The notes under the pieces: generated by a model
What the model was told of the DNA's origin: nothing
Database searches by the model: none
The model's input: only the letters and a program-made list of their open reading frames with translations
Assembly (NCBI GenBank): GCA_963556195.1
Contig: OY744544.1
Coordinates: 42,890,484-42,954,483 of the forward strand
Source: Sepiola atlantica
Taxonomy: Eukaryota > Mollusca > Cephalopoda > Sepiida > Sepiolidae
Length of the DNA stretch: 64,000 bases
Reading direction: 5' to 3'
Shown here: one piece after another, positions 42,721 to 54,483 of the stretch
Layout of the letters: the number at the start of each line of letters is the position of its first letter
Numbering within the stretch: the first letter of the stretch is position 1
Made by a program: the position numbers and the translations under genes

Positions 42721-43639
42721 GTGAGAGAAAGGAAGAGAAATAAAATCCAGCCAAATAGTTGCTTATTAAAAAAATAAAAACAAAAAGCAGAGAACTCACA
42801 TCCATGGGAGGTTCTAGCAATTTAATTAGAAATCCGCTTTTTTTTGGATTAAAAAAAATGGTATTCCACTAAAAAGCGGAGAACTCACACCCTTGCAAAA
42901 GAAGAATCTATTTTTACTTTTTTAATGAAAAAGTTTGGATTAAAGACTCAAAAAATCACTTTTCCGGAGTTGACATTCGAGTGGTACGAATTTCAGACAA
43001 TGTTCTTGAAAAGCTCTACAATTTTCTTTTATATGTCCTCTCCACTCAGCTCTACTTAAAAATATCTACTCCCAACTGTCCGTATAAATCATCAGGATGA
43101 GACATACATATGCAGCTATTGGCTCGGGATGAACAAATATTTAAAAACAGCATTGAATATTCAATTCTGCAAACCAGCAAACCCAGCCAGGGTGATTGGT
43201 ACCATCATAAATTCCTTGGACCTTTCAATTATCTTTTCTGGTTGGCTATGAGGAAGATCCTCGCAGTTAACCTGCTGCTTATCACCAACTTCTTAACTTC
43301 TGACTACTTCAAAATGCCCCTCTTTCTTAACATGTGATTTCTTTCGACCAATCAGAGCCTTTCATATCTCACTATGTAACAAATCTAAGCTTTACTTTAT
43401 TTAATTACTAGCTGTACCTACCCGGCATCGCCCAGGAGTAAAAGAAAAACTGATTGATTTGTTTATGAAGAAACTGAGATTAATTTTACTGACTTTAATT
43501 TTGTAATCAAATTATTTTGTGAAACGAGAATTTGAAAGTTTGTTTTAGTACTTGACATCAATCGATTAATAGTAAGGAAGAAATGATAATGTGTAATCAA
43601 TGTGGAAATTTCCCTTTAATGTTTATTAAATATTATAAA
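42721..43639. other. Noncoding stretch with a CCCGGC-type repeat start
   Basis: AAAAAGCGGAGAACTCAC is present twice in diverged form (about 42783 and 42873). CTAGCTGTACCTACCCGGCA at 43409 resembles the spacer motif at 633. The 75-codon frame at 43110 is unsupported. Confidence 0.5.
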
Positions 43640-44005
43640 TTAAAAGGAAAACTCTTTGATATACTTACATATCAGGCAAAAGTAGCTATCTACACCAAAA
43701 ATTACGGAAAATTATCGCTTAGAATTTTAATTAAAAATATAAATTAGTTTTATTGTATATTTCTGATTCTCCATTGGCATGGACGCATTTTACAACTTTA
43801 ATTTAGAAGAGGTACGTAATATGGAGAACAGGGAAGATAAGTCATTAAATGCGTTTGTGCCAATGGAGAATCAGAAATATAGGATAAAGCCGATTTATAT
43901 TTTTAGTTAAAATTCTACTCGATAATTTTCCGTAACATTTCGTGTAGATAGCTACTTTTGCCTGATACATAAATATATCAAAGAATCTTCCTGTTAATTT
44001 ATTTT
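43640..44005. repeat. Long fold-back element
   Basis: Arms of about 150 bp (43640-43795 and 43853-44005) pair in inverse order: GGCAAAAGTAGCTATCTACA with its complement at 43943-43966, and TTTCTGATTCTCCATTGGCA with its complement at 43860-43880. The central loop is about 57 bp. No target duplication is clear. Likely a MITE or a palindromic retroposon. Confidence 0.7.
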
Positions 44006-45365
44006 TAACTACCATATTTCACCTGTGTATGTCTACATCCAAGCACCAAAAAACTGTTACAGAGGAGACATTTTCCGATACTCATCAAATATTATAAAAA
44101 GGAAGTGACGATGTAATGACTTATTTTCCTTGCCATCTGCAAAAATATATATCTAAGAACATGTGTTTTTAAACATTAAAGGAAAGTTTGTTTTTTTTAG
44201 AAAAAAAAACAAAAAAACTAACTGAATTGAAATAAAATATATTCCTGCCAATAACAATGGGCTAGTCTGAATCAAGTATCGATATGTCAGACGAATTGCT
44301 ATTTGGGTATGAGTTTGAAAATCCAGCACAATAACTTTATATGTTAGATTTCCCTATTTACTATCCAATGTGGCCTTACGTTTTACATAACCAGACAAGC
44401 AAGAAAAAAAAAAAGCGTTTCCTAAGAAATAGATATCACAGCTGGATTCAAGAATAATGATTTATCTCAATAGAATATAGGTCAATGTTAAGTGTAACAA
44501 CGAGTAAGTATAAAAAGGACATGCTCGTATTTATGAGGTGTCAACGAAGTACTTAATAGGCTGAAACATAAATAATAGCATAAAAAAATTAATTTCCTCA
44601 TCTTTAACATTTTGTATTCAAACTAATATCATTATTTCTATTTATAGATCGGAAGGGCAGAAAATAAGGGTTCAGTGTTTGCATTTGAGACATTTTCAAT
44701 TATTTGCTTATTTTAGAATTGAATGGATACATTGAAAACGCATTTTCTTATTTTGCCAGTCATTTGACATATTATACAAGGACTGTCTGGGTTAGTTTAA
44801 TAAAAAATAACTCAACTGGAAATGTTACATAGTGCTACACCATTCTCGTCTCATACTGTGTCTTATCATTACCTTTTTTTATATTTCTCTCTTGAATCGA
44901 AAACAATACATAAGTCTATCATCTATTATATAAAGGGTAGTTGCCTATGTGTGTGTGTGTGTGTCCATCTAAAAGTCAGAAACTACACAATACACATATA
45001 CAAAACTGATATAGTCTTATTCAGCATTGCCTCAGAGAATATGAACACATTTTTTTTGGTAATATTCATTATTTTGGGGTCGGAGAGGGGAGATCAATAT
45101 TTAGAGTGAATTTTTTCCATCAACCTTCGGTGTGAAATAGTAATTGTGAAAGGAGGGTGGGAGAGGGGAGATAAAGAGAGATGTAGGGGGATAGAGAGAG
45201 GTAGAAAGAAATTTTAAAAGAGATGATACACACACTTTTTAACTATCTTTTTGTCATGCCCAGACAATGCTTGGTAGCCATGCTATTATATAAGAATTAC
45301 TCTAAACGCACTTTTTCAAACTAATTTATAACGATCATATTTGGTTAAACGTTCATTTTATATGC
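44006..45365. other. AT-rich noncoding stretch with (GT)n
   Basis: A (GT)n tract lies at 44948-44964, followed by CCATCTAAAAGTCAGAAAC. No supported gene; the frame at 44822-45109 runs through the microsatellite. Confidence 0.5.
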
Positions 45366-45830
45366 CGACTTTCAAAAATTGACTTCCAGATCTTTATCCC
45401 TCTATCTCTCAAATCCATCCTTATCATTTCCTCGCATATTTTCCTTGGTCTTCCCCTGCCGATTAACCCTGCTCCCTCAACTGTTCTACATCTAACTCGA
45501 GGACTCTCAACCATTCTTTCAATGTGACCAAATCAACAAAGTCTCCTATTCTGCATACATCTCCCTATACTGCCCAGATTTAATCTTCCCCTGAGGTCAT
45601 CAGATCTAAGCCTTTCTTTAAGACTCACATTACACATCCATCATATCATTCTCATATCATTTCTCTCCAAGCAACACATGTCCACAACCCTCACTGGCCA
45701 GGTTTTATTTCCATACATCATCACACTGCGTGCACACTTGCCTGATAGACTCTTCCCTTGGTTGACAGTGGTCATGCTTACCCCGTCCAAATAAAGATAA
45801 GTAAAATAATTAGAATGAGGCATGCAGTCT
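45366..45830 (-). mobile_element. RTE-type LINE, C-terminal fragment
   Basis: On the minus strand, frames read KCARSVMMYGNKTWPVRVV, DMCCLERNDMRMI, then (after breaks) WMCNVSLK and GRGRPRKICEEM. These are recognisable as the part of a LINE polyprotein after the reverse transcriptase, although the frame is broken by stops. The same family appears on the plus strand at 56340-56740. Confidence 0.7.
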
Positions 45831-46380
45831 TTGTAGGTATCTCAAACCAAAATTGTATTTTCATTACGTTTAAAAACTTTTAATGCAGATACAGATTTTT
45901 GCAGAGCTATGATACCAAATTTATTTTTCCTACTTTATTATTATAGCTGGACCCATGGAAATTCTACAATTGTATTCATTTTTATTACTTTTGGTCCAGG
46001 AGCCAAATTTCACAATATATAAAATATAGGCTTCAAACAAGTGAAAAATCCTTACAAATGTAATGAAATCTTACAAGCCTACAAATTAGGCAACTGTTAG
46101 AACAGGAGCCGTAACTCTTAGGTAGCGCTAAGAACGGCTGCTCCATCAACATTTGTATAATATCGAGGGTAACTGTATGTGCCATGGGACCCTACAGTTA
46201 TCCCCGGTGGGCTTTCCCGAGGCCAAACCCCCCATGGACCAAGTCACAACTAATGGACTGGTTGTGTGGGCTTATTGGCACCAAACAAGCACCCACTTTC
46301 CCTCCCCACTCTATCTCAAAACAAACATGACATTATAAAGTAAAAAAAATCAAACCTAAATCAGATACCTGCCAAAAAAC
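45831..46380. other. Noncoding stretch, possible LINE 5' flank
   Basis: From about 46150 GC rises (CATGGGACCCTACAGTTATC, CCCCATGGACCAAGTCAC). This may be 5' untranslated sequence of the LINE that follows. No coding evidence. Confidence 0.4.
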
Positions 46381-48735
46381 ATCTTCGCTTCTGCCCTTGA
46401 GATTAGCATTCACAAATATCCGGGGACTTAGAACCAACATCAACGACGTAGAAACGTTTCTCCTGACAAACTCCCCGGATATCCTAGCACTAAGTGAAAC
46501 AAACCTTCAATCCTCAATCTCCTCTCACCACTTTGACGTGACTGATTATTTCTCACTCTACCCTAAAGACTGACAAACATATGCACGGGCTAGGAGTTTA
46601 TGTTCGGAACACTCTCTCCTTGACGAGAGAACATAGGTTAGAATCAAATGACCAAGCCTACATTTGCTTTAGATTGACTTTGCAATACAGCGTTAGCTAC
46701 CTATATTTCTTATACCGTTCTCCTTTGATCCAGGACTGTACACTGCTTAACTCTGTCTCTGAAAGCATAGAGCACTCTCACTCAACTCGAATGCCCAAAT
46801 ACATGTATTTGGGGATTTTAATGCACAACACAGCTGGTAACTCTACGTATAATTTCTCCTTAGCTCACTCCCTCTCACAGACTGTCACTTTCCCAACCCG
46901 CCTCCCTGATCATGTGGACCAGCAAGCCTCATTTCTCGACCGGTTCTTGACCTCACTGCCCGAGGCTTGTGTGACAAATGCCCATAGTCCACTCGGGAAC
47001 GCTGATCATATTGTGGCAATGATTGATATCACCCTAAAAACTCATCCCAATGCTGATGAGCCGTTGCTCAAAACAACGAGCAGGCAGATTTTGATTCCAT
47101 CAGAGATCACATCAGCAACACCACATGGAGTAAAACCTTCTCACTCCCTGCTGATCAGTGTAACAAATGAGTTAACTGAATGGGTCAAAGCTGGCATTGA
47201 AACATATGTCCCCATGCGAAAATTCTTCAGCAAACCCCACTCTCCTCAATGGTTAACTCAGAATGTGCAGCTGCCATTGCTGAGAGGCAGCAAGCATTCC
47301 GACAATTCAGCTGCCATAAGTCAACTGCGAATAGACAGAAATTTATAGGGTCAAGAAATAATTGTAAAGTAGTGATAGGTGAAGCAAAGATAAAGTACAC
47401 AGAGATAACCAGAAAACACATTCAGTCACAGAAACTAGGTACTCGTGATTTCTGGAAAGTCTAAAATAGTGTGGTGAACAATTGACAATCAACGATTCCC
47501 CTGCTATCGAACCACAATGATGTCGTTTGCATGGCAGCTGATAAAGCTGAACTACTTGCACAGCGTTTCGCCCTAAAATCCACTTTGGACTCAGTAAAAC
47601 CACCCCCTCCCTAAATTCCCATTGCGGACTGAAACCACACATGAAAACCTGGTCATCACCCCATCTCAGGTCAGGGACATAACAAAAAACCTTGACACCT
47701 AGAAAGCGTGTAGGCTTGATCTTATACCAGTAATAGTAATAAAGAAATGCTCTGCTGAACTGGCCCTTGTCCTCTCCAAACTCTACAACAAATGTCTCAC
47801 TGAATCTTGCTTCCCTGATAGCTGGAAAATTGCGTCTGTGGTACCAGTCTTCAAAATTCTGAAGATGGAACTGACCCTCAGAATTATCGCCCCATCAGTT
47901 TACTCTCAATCTTTGCTAAAATCTTTGAATCCTTTATCAATCTAGTGGTAGTCCATTACCTAGTTAATGCTAAACTTCTTTCTGACCGTCAGATGTGATA
48001 ACAATACTCCATGCATGGGCAGATGGTGGCTTTGTAGAGATATAGAATAATGTCAGGTGTGAGAAGTTTACTAGCACGGTAGAGGGAGTCCACCTTCCTT
48101 GCAGCAGCTTTGGCAATGTATTTGTTCAAATTCATGTTACCTGTGAATGTTAGGCCGAGGAGTTTGAATGTTGGACTCTCAGGTAGGGGCTGGAGTTTGG
48201 TGAATGAATAGTGAGGGACCTATTAAGTTGGCTGGTGCATCATACACTTGTCTCTCCCTCTTAGACAAGGTCAAAAAAAGAGTCGCAAACTTAATAGGTC
48301 CCTCACTATTCACCAAGCTCCAGCCCCTGTCCCATCGCCACAATGTTGCATCCTTGTGCCTGTTTTACAAGTACTTCAATGAATTGTGCTCCGATGAACT
48401 TGCTGCTCTAGTGCCCCCTCGACGTAAATACACTAGACCAACCCGACAATAAGTTAAGTCCCATCCATTCACTGTGCATATCCCCAGATGCCGGAGAGCC
48501 TTATACTCCAATAGCTTCTTACCTCGTGCTGCCTGCCTCGGGAACTTGTTTCCTGCTCCGTTTCCTCGACTGTACCGACATGCAGAAATTTAAAACTAAT
48601 GTAAACAGACATCTCGCTGCACAGCTCCCAACTTAGGATGACTCCCAAAACTTACACCCTAATTCTCAGTAGCCCCTTACGTCTACAGTGGCAACTTGAC
48701 TTGTTTGGGGTGAACTATGATAATAAAAAAAATTT
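46381..48735 (+). mobile_element. Degraded jockey/CR1-like LINE
   Basis: The endonuclease start LAFTNIRGLRTNINDVETF, SPDILALSETNLQ lies at 46400-46571. Frames then shift through LDRFLTSLPEACVTNAHSPL, GNADHIV, then LGTRDFWKV. A reverse transcriptase segment follows near 47820-47950 (ASVVPVF, NYRPISLLSIFAKIFES). Most of the core reverse transcriptase is deleted. The C-terminus continues at 48260-48450 (RVANLIGPSLFTKL, LSHRHNVASLCLFYKYF). The element ends in an A-rich tail, and its 3' UTR matches 42600-42720. There are many stops and frameshifts, and a piece is inverted at 48002-48229. Confidence 0.8.
48002..48229 (-). repeat. Inverted internal piece of the LINE with snap-back arm
   Basis: On the minus strand this reads SPTFKLLGLTFTGNMNLNKY, then AKAAARKVDSLYRASKLLTP, a piece of the same LINE polyprotein. 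The outer part, 48186-48229, is the reverse complement of 48288-48328 apart from a 4-bp gap. The result is a hairpin with a 58-bp loop. Template switching during reverse transcription would give this layout. Confidence 0.75.
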
Positions 48736-49732
48736 TTTTAAATCCCTTGAAAAAACGTGCAAAAGTGACACAGAAGCACAACTTTGTTCATATAAAATTC
48801 ATTTCAACAGCTAACACATTGAATCTTCTATGATTTACAGCACATTAAAGATCATTTATAAAATTCCGAAACATCAAATACAAAGTTTTACTTCGTTTTG
48901 TTTATAATTTGAACATTGAAAATTATATAAATTAAAAAATCAGAATAAAAAGGATAATATGGAGTCTATTCATTCCTGGGCAACACTAGGAGGCTTGTTA
49001 GTAAACTATATTTTAAGTTAAGTTTAATTGTCATCCTTCTTCCAATAGTTTCAGCTACTTGTTCCAGGGAGAAGTATCAAGATGACAGAGAATATCTTTA
49101 ATTCTGGTCCCGAGAAGCCAATAACATTTATGCATCCCATCGAAGGCCGATATGACACGACTCAGCAACAAATTTATAATTTAGGTCTAGGTTTTATTCA
49201 ATATTTTATTTTCAATCCTGTAGTATTACATAGCTACTCAAAAGATAAGTAGCATTTTAGTCTCTAATTGTCAGCCATTTTAATTAGGCTTTGAAAGAAA
49301 AATGAAGCCATCTTAAAGAGCATAAATGAATAGAGAGCTTAGCTTGCGGACTATTTTTAATAAGGGCTGACCTCATTGGTCAGCGCAACCTTTGGAGTAA
49401 AGAAAAAAAAAATTCTTATGATGCATCCATCTAAATTATGGCTTAACCAATGGATGTATACCAAGGGCTAAATTAGAGTAGACAGAGTTGGGAAGTAGGG
49501 TAGGCAAAAGTCAAAAAAGAAAAAAAGGTAGAAAGAACAGGAAAAGATGGATTTCAGAGTGAGTGCGGGTGTTTGAGGCAGTTTAGTGTTGTGCCAAGGA
49601 CCCAAAAGAACTATGAAGGCACAAAAGATTAAAAGTAAGAAAATCCTTTTCAGTGTTTGTTTAAAAAACATAAGTAAAAAAAAATGTATAAAATATTTCT
49701 TTTTTTGAAAACGCAATTTTGAGTTAACTTAC
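48736..49732. other. AT-rich noncoding stretch
   Basis: Probable intronic or intergenic DNA downstream, in minus-strand terms, of the exon at 49733. No gene features seen. Confidence 0.45.
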
Positions 49733-49871
49733 CTTTGGTGTAAAAGGCTTAGCTCCCGCATCCGCTCCTCCTGGTGGCGCTTCTCTTCCTCATCCTGAAT
49801 TTCTTTGGCCACTGGGAGGTCGTCACGGGCAGTACGCCGGTTATAGCGATTCAAACCATAATGGAAGTCAA
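49733..49871 (-). CDS. Internal exon, CCDC50-like coiled-coil protein
   Basis: A 139-bp exon with a pyrimidine-rich acceptor (TTTTTCTTTCTAG) and a consensus donor (CACCAAAG/GTAAGT). It encodes xDFHYGLNRYNRRTARDDLP, VAKEIQDEEEKRHQEERMRE, LSLLHQ. The charge pattern and the RNR, DLxVAKxxQxEE spacing resemble the conserved N-terminal region of CCDC50 (Ymer), a cytosolic ubiquitin-binding adaptor in receptor-tyrosine-kinase and NF-kB signalling. The exon is in phase 1 at the start and phase 2 at the end. Its GC content is well above the surroundings. No neighbouring exon is recognised, so large introns are implied. Identity is inferred from memory of the family; the exon call is firmer. Confidence 0.6.
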
Positions 49872-51603
49872 CTAGAAAGAAAAATAGGAAAGAAAAAATG
49901 TTAGCAAGAAAAGCCAGAAACAACTCACATAATTAAATGGATCCATATATAATGTAGAAAGAAAGACCGCAAATTATTGCTTCCAGGAGGGGAATAGAAA
50001 TGTATAATCAGTTATCTCCTCCCCCCCCCCCTCTTAACGGATTTGTTACAAGCAGAAGCAGCCCTAAATCTAACCTCTCCTTAACACAGCAGAGCTGTGG
50101 TAATGAGTATTGTCAGAGCTATGTCATTAAGAACTTTGGTTCCTGGCAGGGCCACCCATGGTGGATTGAGCTGTCACCTAGAGGTATTAAGACTGCAATC
50201 CAGCTAAAGGGGATCTAGTGAAATCTGGTTGGATCTGACACGGCCATCGTAATAACTCAGGCCAGTTAACAGAGACAAGCTTTTCTGGTGACGTCATTGA
50301 TAGTGGGTAGTAAGAACTGCTATCAATGAGGACCGGAAGTGCCAAAGGCGCTAACGTGCATGCGTCCATCTGTTTTCAGCAAGTAATCAGACAAGCAGAC
50401 TCACGTCCATAGGATTATTCATTCACTTGGAAATCATTGTTAACTTGTTCCTGCTATTCTGACTTTATTCCCCTGTCAAGAACATGTCTACCCTCCTAAG
50501 GATTATTCTATTCACTTGGAAATCATTATTAAGTTGTTCCTTTTTCAAATGTATTCCCTTTTTTATAGATATCAAACGCAAAAGAAAATAAGAAAATTAC
50601 AACATGGCTGCATTGCATTAAAGTTCAATTTTAAAGTCCTAAAAAAATAAATTAGAATTTTATTTTGGAATAAAAAATACAATTTAAAACTGATTAATAA
50701 GTTTCATCCAAAATGTATGCGAAAATCCAACAAAATAAGCGAGATCTTCAAACAATAATATATTGTAAATAAACTGTCTGTTTGGAGAAAAAAAATCCCC
50801 CCCCCCCCACAAAAAAAAGCATTAGTTTTAATTTATTATAAATTTTTTACTATATTGTAAATAAACTGTTCGTTTTGCAAAAAAAAAAAAACACACACAC
50901 ACATTTTAATTGATTTCAATAAATGTTCTATTAATTATTTTGAATTATTGATTTTGTGTTACTTTACTGAATTCGTAATCTTTCATGTTTAATTTACATT
51001 TCACGTTTGATTTACTTTTAAGTTAAAAACAATCAAGAAACATAATTTTTTTTTTTTTTGGAAATGAGAGCAACTCTTATCAAATTATTCAGCTAAAACT
51101 AATGATAATGAAATGTTCATATAAAAAATAAAACTGCCTAAGAATAAGAATTTATCTTCTATTTGTGTTTATAAACCAAAAGATATTTCCATACAGCATA
51201 ACTGATACTAGTCTTTTCATTCGATGTAGACCAGGTTGTCATAGCAATCAACTCAAGCATTAAAAATAATCATGAAAGAATGAACTTATTTTAATGAATA
51301 TTAAATCAGACAAATTATTTTTCAAAGAAAAATGTTCATGTTTTAAAAATTTATGATATTTTATTATTAAGTATTAATTTAATGTTTGCTGTCTCGCCTA
51401 CGCAAATTACACGAAATAATACATTTGCACAATTTCTAATAAAGTAATGTGTTTATTATATTCCATGGTCGTTAATTAATATAAACTGAAAATTTCATAA
51501 AAAATTGGTTGATTTCCTGAATTTAAATGCATTTTTAAGTGAAGGGTGAGGTCAAAATGTCCATAGTCTGACTGACGACAGATCTCATTTGTTACTTTAG
51601 AGC
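49872..51603. other. AT-rich noncoding stretch
   Basis: Contains C-rich and A-rich homopolymer runs (50020, 50797, 50880). A direct near-repeat, ATATTGTAAATAAACTGT, occurs at 50759 and 50852. GGATTATTCATTCACTTGGAAATCATT is repeated with small changes near 50412 and 50500. No gene is supported. Confidence 0.45.
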
Positions 51604-51771
51604 ATGACGTCATTTTCCAGTGCTCTGGCTAGCTTGATGGTCGTGGCTCTGGTCGTTCCTGCCAATGCGTCTATAGATAATCTACAGCAAGCAAGGACGT
51701 TCAGTTATCTACTGCAATGCAGAATGGAGCAACTGCCGATTCTTGTTAACCTCTGTGTCGAAGTAACCTGA
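51604..51771 (+). CDS. Candidate small secreted peptide, weak
   Basis: A 55-codon ATG-initiated frame. The N-terminus MTSFSSALASLMVVALVVPA, NA has the form of a signal peptide with an AxA-like cleavage site (PANA/S). A 32-residue mature part with two cysteines follows (one in LLQCRMEQ, one in VNLCVEVT). Local GC is raised. No homolog is recognised and no paralog exists in the window, so this may be a chance frame. A TTTAG three bases before AGCATG could be an acceptor. Confidence 0.25.
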   Translation: MTSFSSALASLMVVALVVPANASIDNLQQARTFSYLLQCRMEQLPILVNLCVEVT

Positions 51772-53924
51772 AATCCTTCAGAAACATTAAATGTCCCAAA
51801 TCTACGTGATAGCCCTTAATCAAAAACAGATGATATCAACATCTTCTTTTTTGACGTTGCATTCGTGTCCAACTCACTTAACAACAGCAGCTAACAGGGC
51901 TTTGGTGAAAATTCACGAGTCAGCATCAGGATCCATCATCCCCTGGTCATCTCTGCCTGTGTGTGTGGCAAGCAAGGACATGCTAGGCTTGGAACTGCAA
52001 ATCTATGGAGTGAGAATAACAATGTTGCTTCTGCGCATGTGCAATCATCATTTATTTGTGTGTTCGGAGACAGATCTTGCCCGACTTTGTATGCAAACAC
52101 TGGGCCATGTTGCTCTTGGTGGCAGTAGTAAAAACTTACAATCTTGCAGGTCAACAAATACGTATGGCCAACAAGGAGGACCTCATACAGACCAGACAAT
52201 CCTGAGGCACGATCTTTGTGGGCTCTGTGTAGAAGTTTGATTTGCTAAACAAGAAGAACGACAGCAGTAGGCTTGTCTTTCCTCCTGTCAAGATAAATTT
52301 GATCATTAAACATTATTTTAAATTGCTGAGATTTCTCTTAGGCACTTTATTTTCTGTCTATTCTCCTTGCTATTATATTTTTTTGCGGGAATTTGTGACC
52401 CTTTGTTAAAGTAAGTTGTTTTGTATTGTTACATATTACAGAAGTGTAGATAGAGTTAATGGGTACAATTGACAAGGTTTGACCCCATATATGAGGGTGA
52501 ACGTCTGTTTGCTGAGATTTATTCTATGTACTTAATTGCCTGGAGGAACACAACCACTTTTCAACCAGACATTTTTACTTAAATCACATAAGTTAATAAA
52601 ATGATTTTCTGCATTAAGTAATGGCTGACAAGGTGTGAGACCCCCCTCACCTCCCCATATGCAAGAGCGATGTCTGATTGGTTGATTTAGTCATGTGGGT
52701 ATATATAAGATCTGATGATATAAACGATTGCAGTAACGTTTATTTATTATTTTACTAGCAGCAAGACCTGACGTTGATCGGGATTGAATGAGGAACACTG
52801 TCCTTTTTCACTATGCTCATAAAACCATATTACTCAAGTTTTTTTTTTACTGACTACCCCCACTCTTCACCGGTTTCGGACCCTAATATAATTGAAAGAA
52901 ACTGAAATTTTGGAAAACTCTCTGAATTAGTGTCTTATACATATGGTTTAAATTTCATTAAAATCTGATATACATATTTGAAGTTTTAAGGGGGGTTCTG
53001 CCCCCATATCTCCCTAAGAGAGGTGCACAAAGATTCGACACATAAAATGGCACGTAGAGATTTGGGACTACTTCCATTGTCTTCCGTGGATAATTTTATA
53101 CATAGGATTTAAATTTCAAATTTCATCTAAATAGGATATATTTAGAGTTTTAAGGGAGGTTCTGTCCCCCATAGTTTTGTTAGGGATTCAGGGCCACTTC
53201 CATTATCTTCCCAAGACATTTTTTACATATAAATACACTTTTATACACTTTTAGATTTTATGTAGAATCTCTAACCTTTCCATCAATAGGAAACACACAC
53301 ACACTAACATTTATATATATATATAAAGAGAGAAATTTCTAAGATTCTCTAAAAATGAAAGAAAAAGTTAATCAGTTTTCTGCATTAAGTTATGTTGTTA
53401 CATATTAAATATAGATTGAGTTATGATTGACACGGGTGAAGTTTTGATTGGTTGATTTAGTCATGTGACTATACATAGAATTTATGATATAGATGATTGT
53501 CAGTGGAAAAGACATGTAAGTTAGGATCCATACAGGAACATATAGACCGCTTCTAAAGAAAATCCAGAGACAACTCATAAATTTAAAGTCATATTTACAC
53601 TTTATTCTGTTTTCTTTTGCTTCTTTTTTTAAATTTTTTATTTTAAACAACTTCAGAGTCAGATTGTTTTAAATCAATACCTCATCTCTGAGGTGAAAAG
53701 TCAGAGTTGGGTGGTTGGCAATGTTTGCAGCAGTCTGAAGTCATCGGTCAGTAATTTTGCAACAGTCTGGACTTGGAGTCAGTGTGTTGTATATTGCTGT
53801 TCGATTTAAAAAAGGACAATGAACACTTGTAAAAAAATATAATTGTATATCTTCATTATTAGAGTTGTGACAAATGGGTAGAGGGGAAGGAAGAGTCAAA
53901 GATGCCTGAATTGCACTCACAGGA
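51772..53924. other. Mostly noncoding stretch, some dispersed repeat pieces
   Basis: A 149-codon frame at 51791-52240 has no recognisable domain. GATTGGTTGATTTAGTCATG with a downstream TATA is duplicated (about 52677 and 53441). A CTAGCAGCAAGACCTGACGT start occurs at 52752. A (AT)n run lies near 53312. Confidence 0.4.
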
Positions 53925-54139
53925 ATAAATGGAAGACAAAATAATTGGTTGAATCTCTAGCGTGACGGGATTCTCTATGCTTACCTACAAAGAACGACTT
54001 TCGTCGCTTTTGTCCAACAGAAGAAAGGTAGCATTCTCCGTTTTTGCTCACTGGAACAGCTAGCCAGAGGAGGTCGTCATGATGCCTACCATATCCAGGT
54101 TTAAAGTCATCCTGGACAAACATTCAAATGATATGTATT
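53925..54139 (+). mobile_element. LINE 3' end fragment
   Basis: Reads SMLTYKERLSSLLSNRRKVA, FSVFAHWNS, stop, PEEVVMMPTISRFKVILDKH, ending with a stop near 54139. This is the typical C-terminal end of a LINE polyprotein, with one internal stop. The minus-strand SINE begins immediately after it. Confidence 0.7.
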
Positions 54140-54483
54140 GATTTACTCCTCTCCAGGAGTTGGGCACAAGGCCAGTTGTTATCTTACTCCTACAAGTAAG
54201 ATTTGACACAAGGTCGGGTCGGGAAAGTGGGGTTTGAAAAATTGCCTGGGCAGCCCCGTCGGCATTCCCCGGTAGGGGCGCCTCAGGCAGTAAGCAATAA
54301 ACTTACTCCTCCCCAAAAAGGGAAGGCGAAGCCTGGGAGGGTGGACCTCCTAGAACTGCACAAGACAGACCCATAGACCGGCGTAAATCAAGACCCGAAG
54401 GCCAAGACAATACCAGTCTATGGGGTGCAGTATCCATCGGAACAGATACTACACTTTGATCTTAGCCAAAAGGCCAAGAAGTT
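54140..54483 (-). mobile_element. Full-length U2-snRNA-headed SINE
   Basis: On the minus strand the head is CTTCTTGGCCTTTTGGCTAAG, an almost perfect U2 start, followed by the same body and tail as 42042-42384. The hairpin pair CCATAGACTGGT / GCCGGTCTATGG is kept. It lies directly against a LINE 3' end on the opposite strand. No clear target-site duplication was found. Confidence 0.88.

Noticed and set aside
51791..52240. 149-codon plus-strand frame
   Set aside because: No recognisable domain, no convincing start context or splice sites, and an unlikely composition; chance is the simplest explanation.
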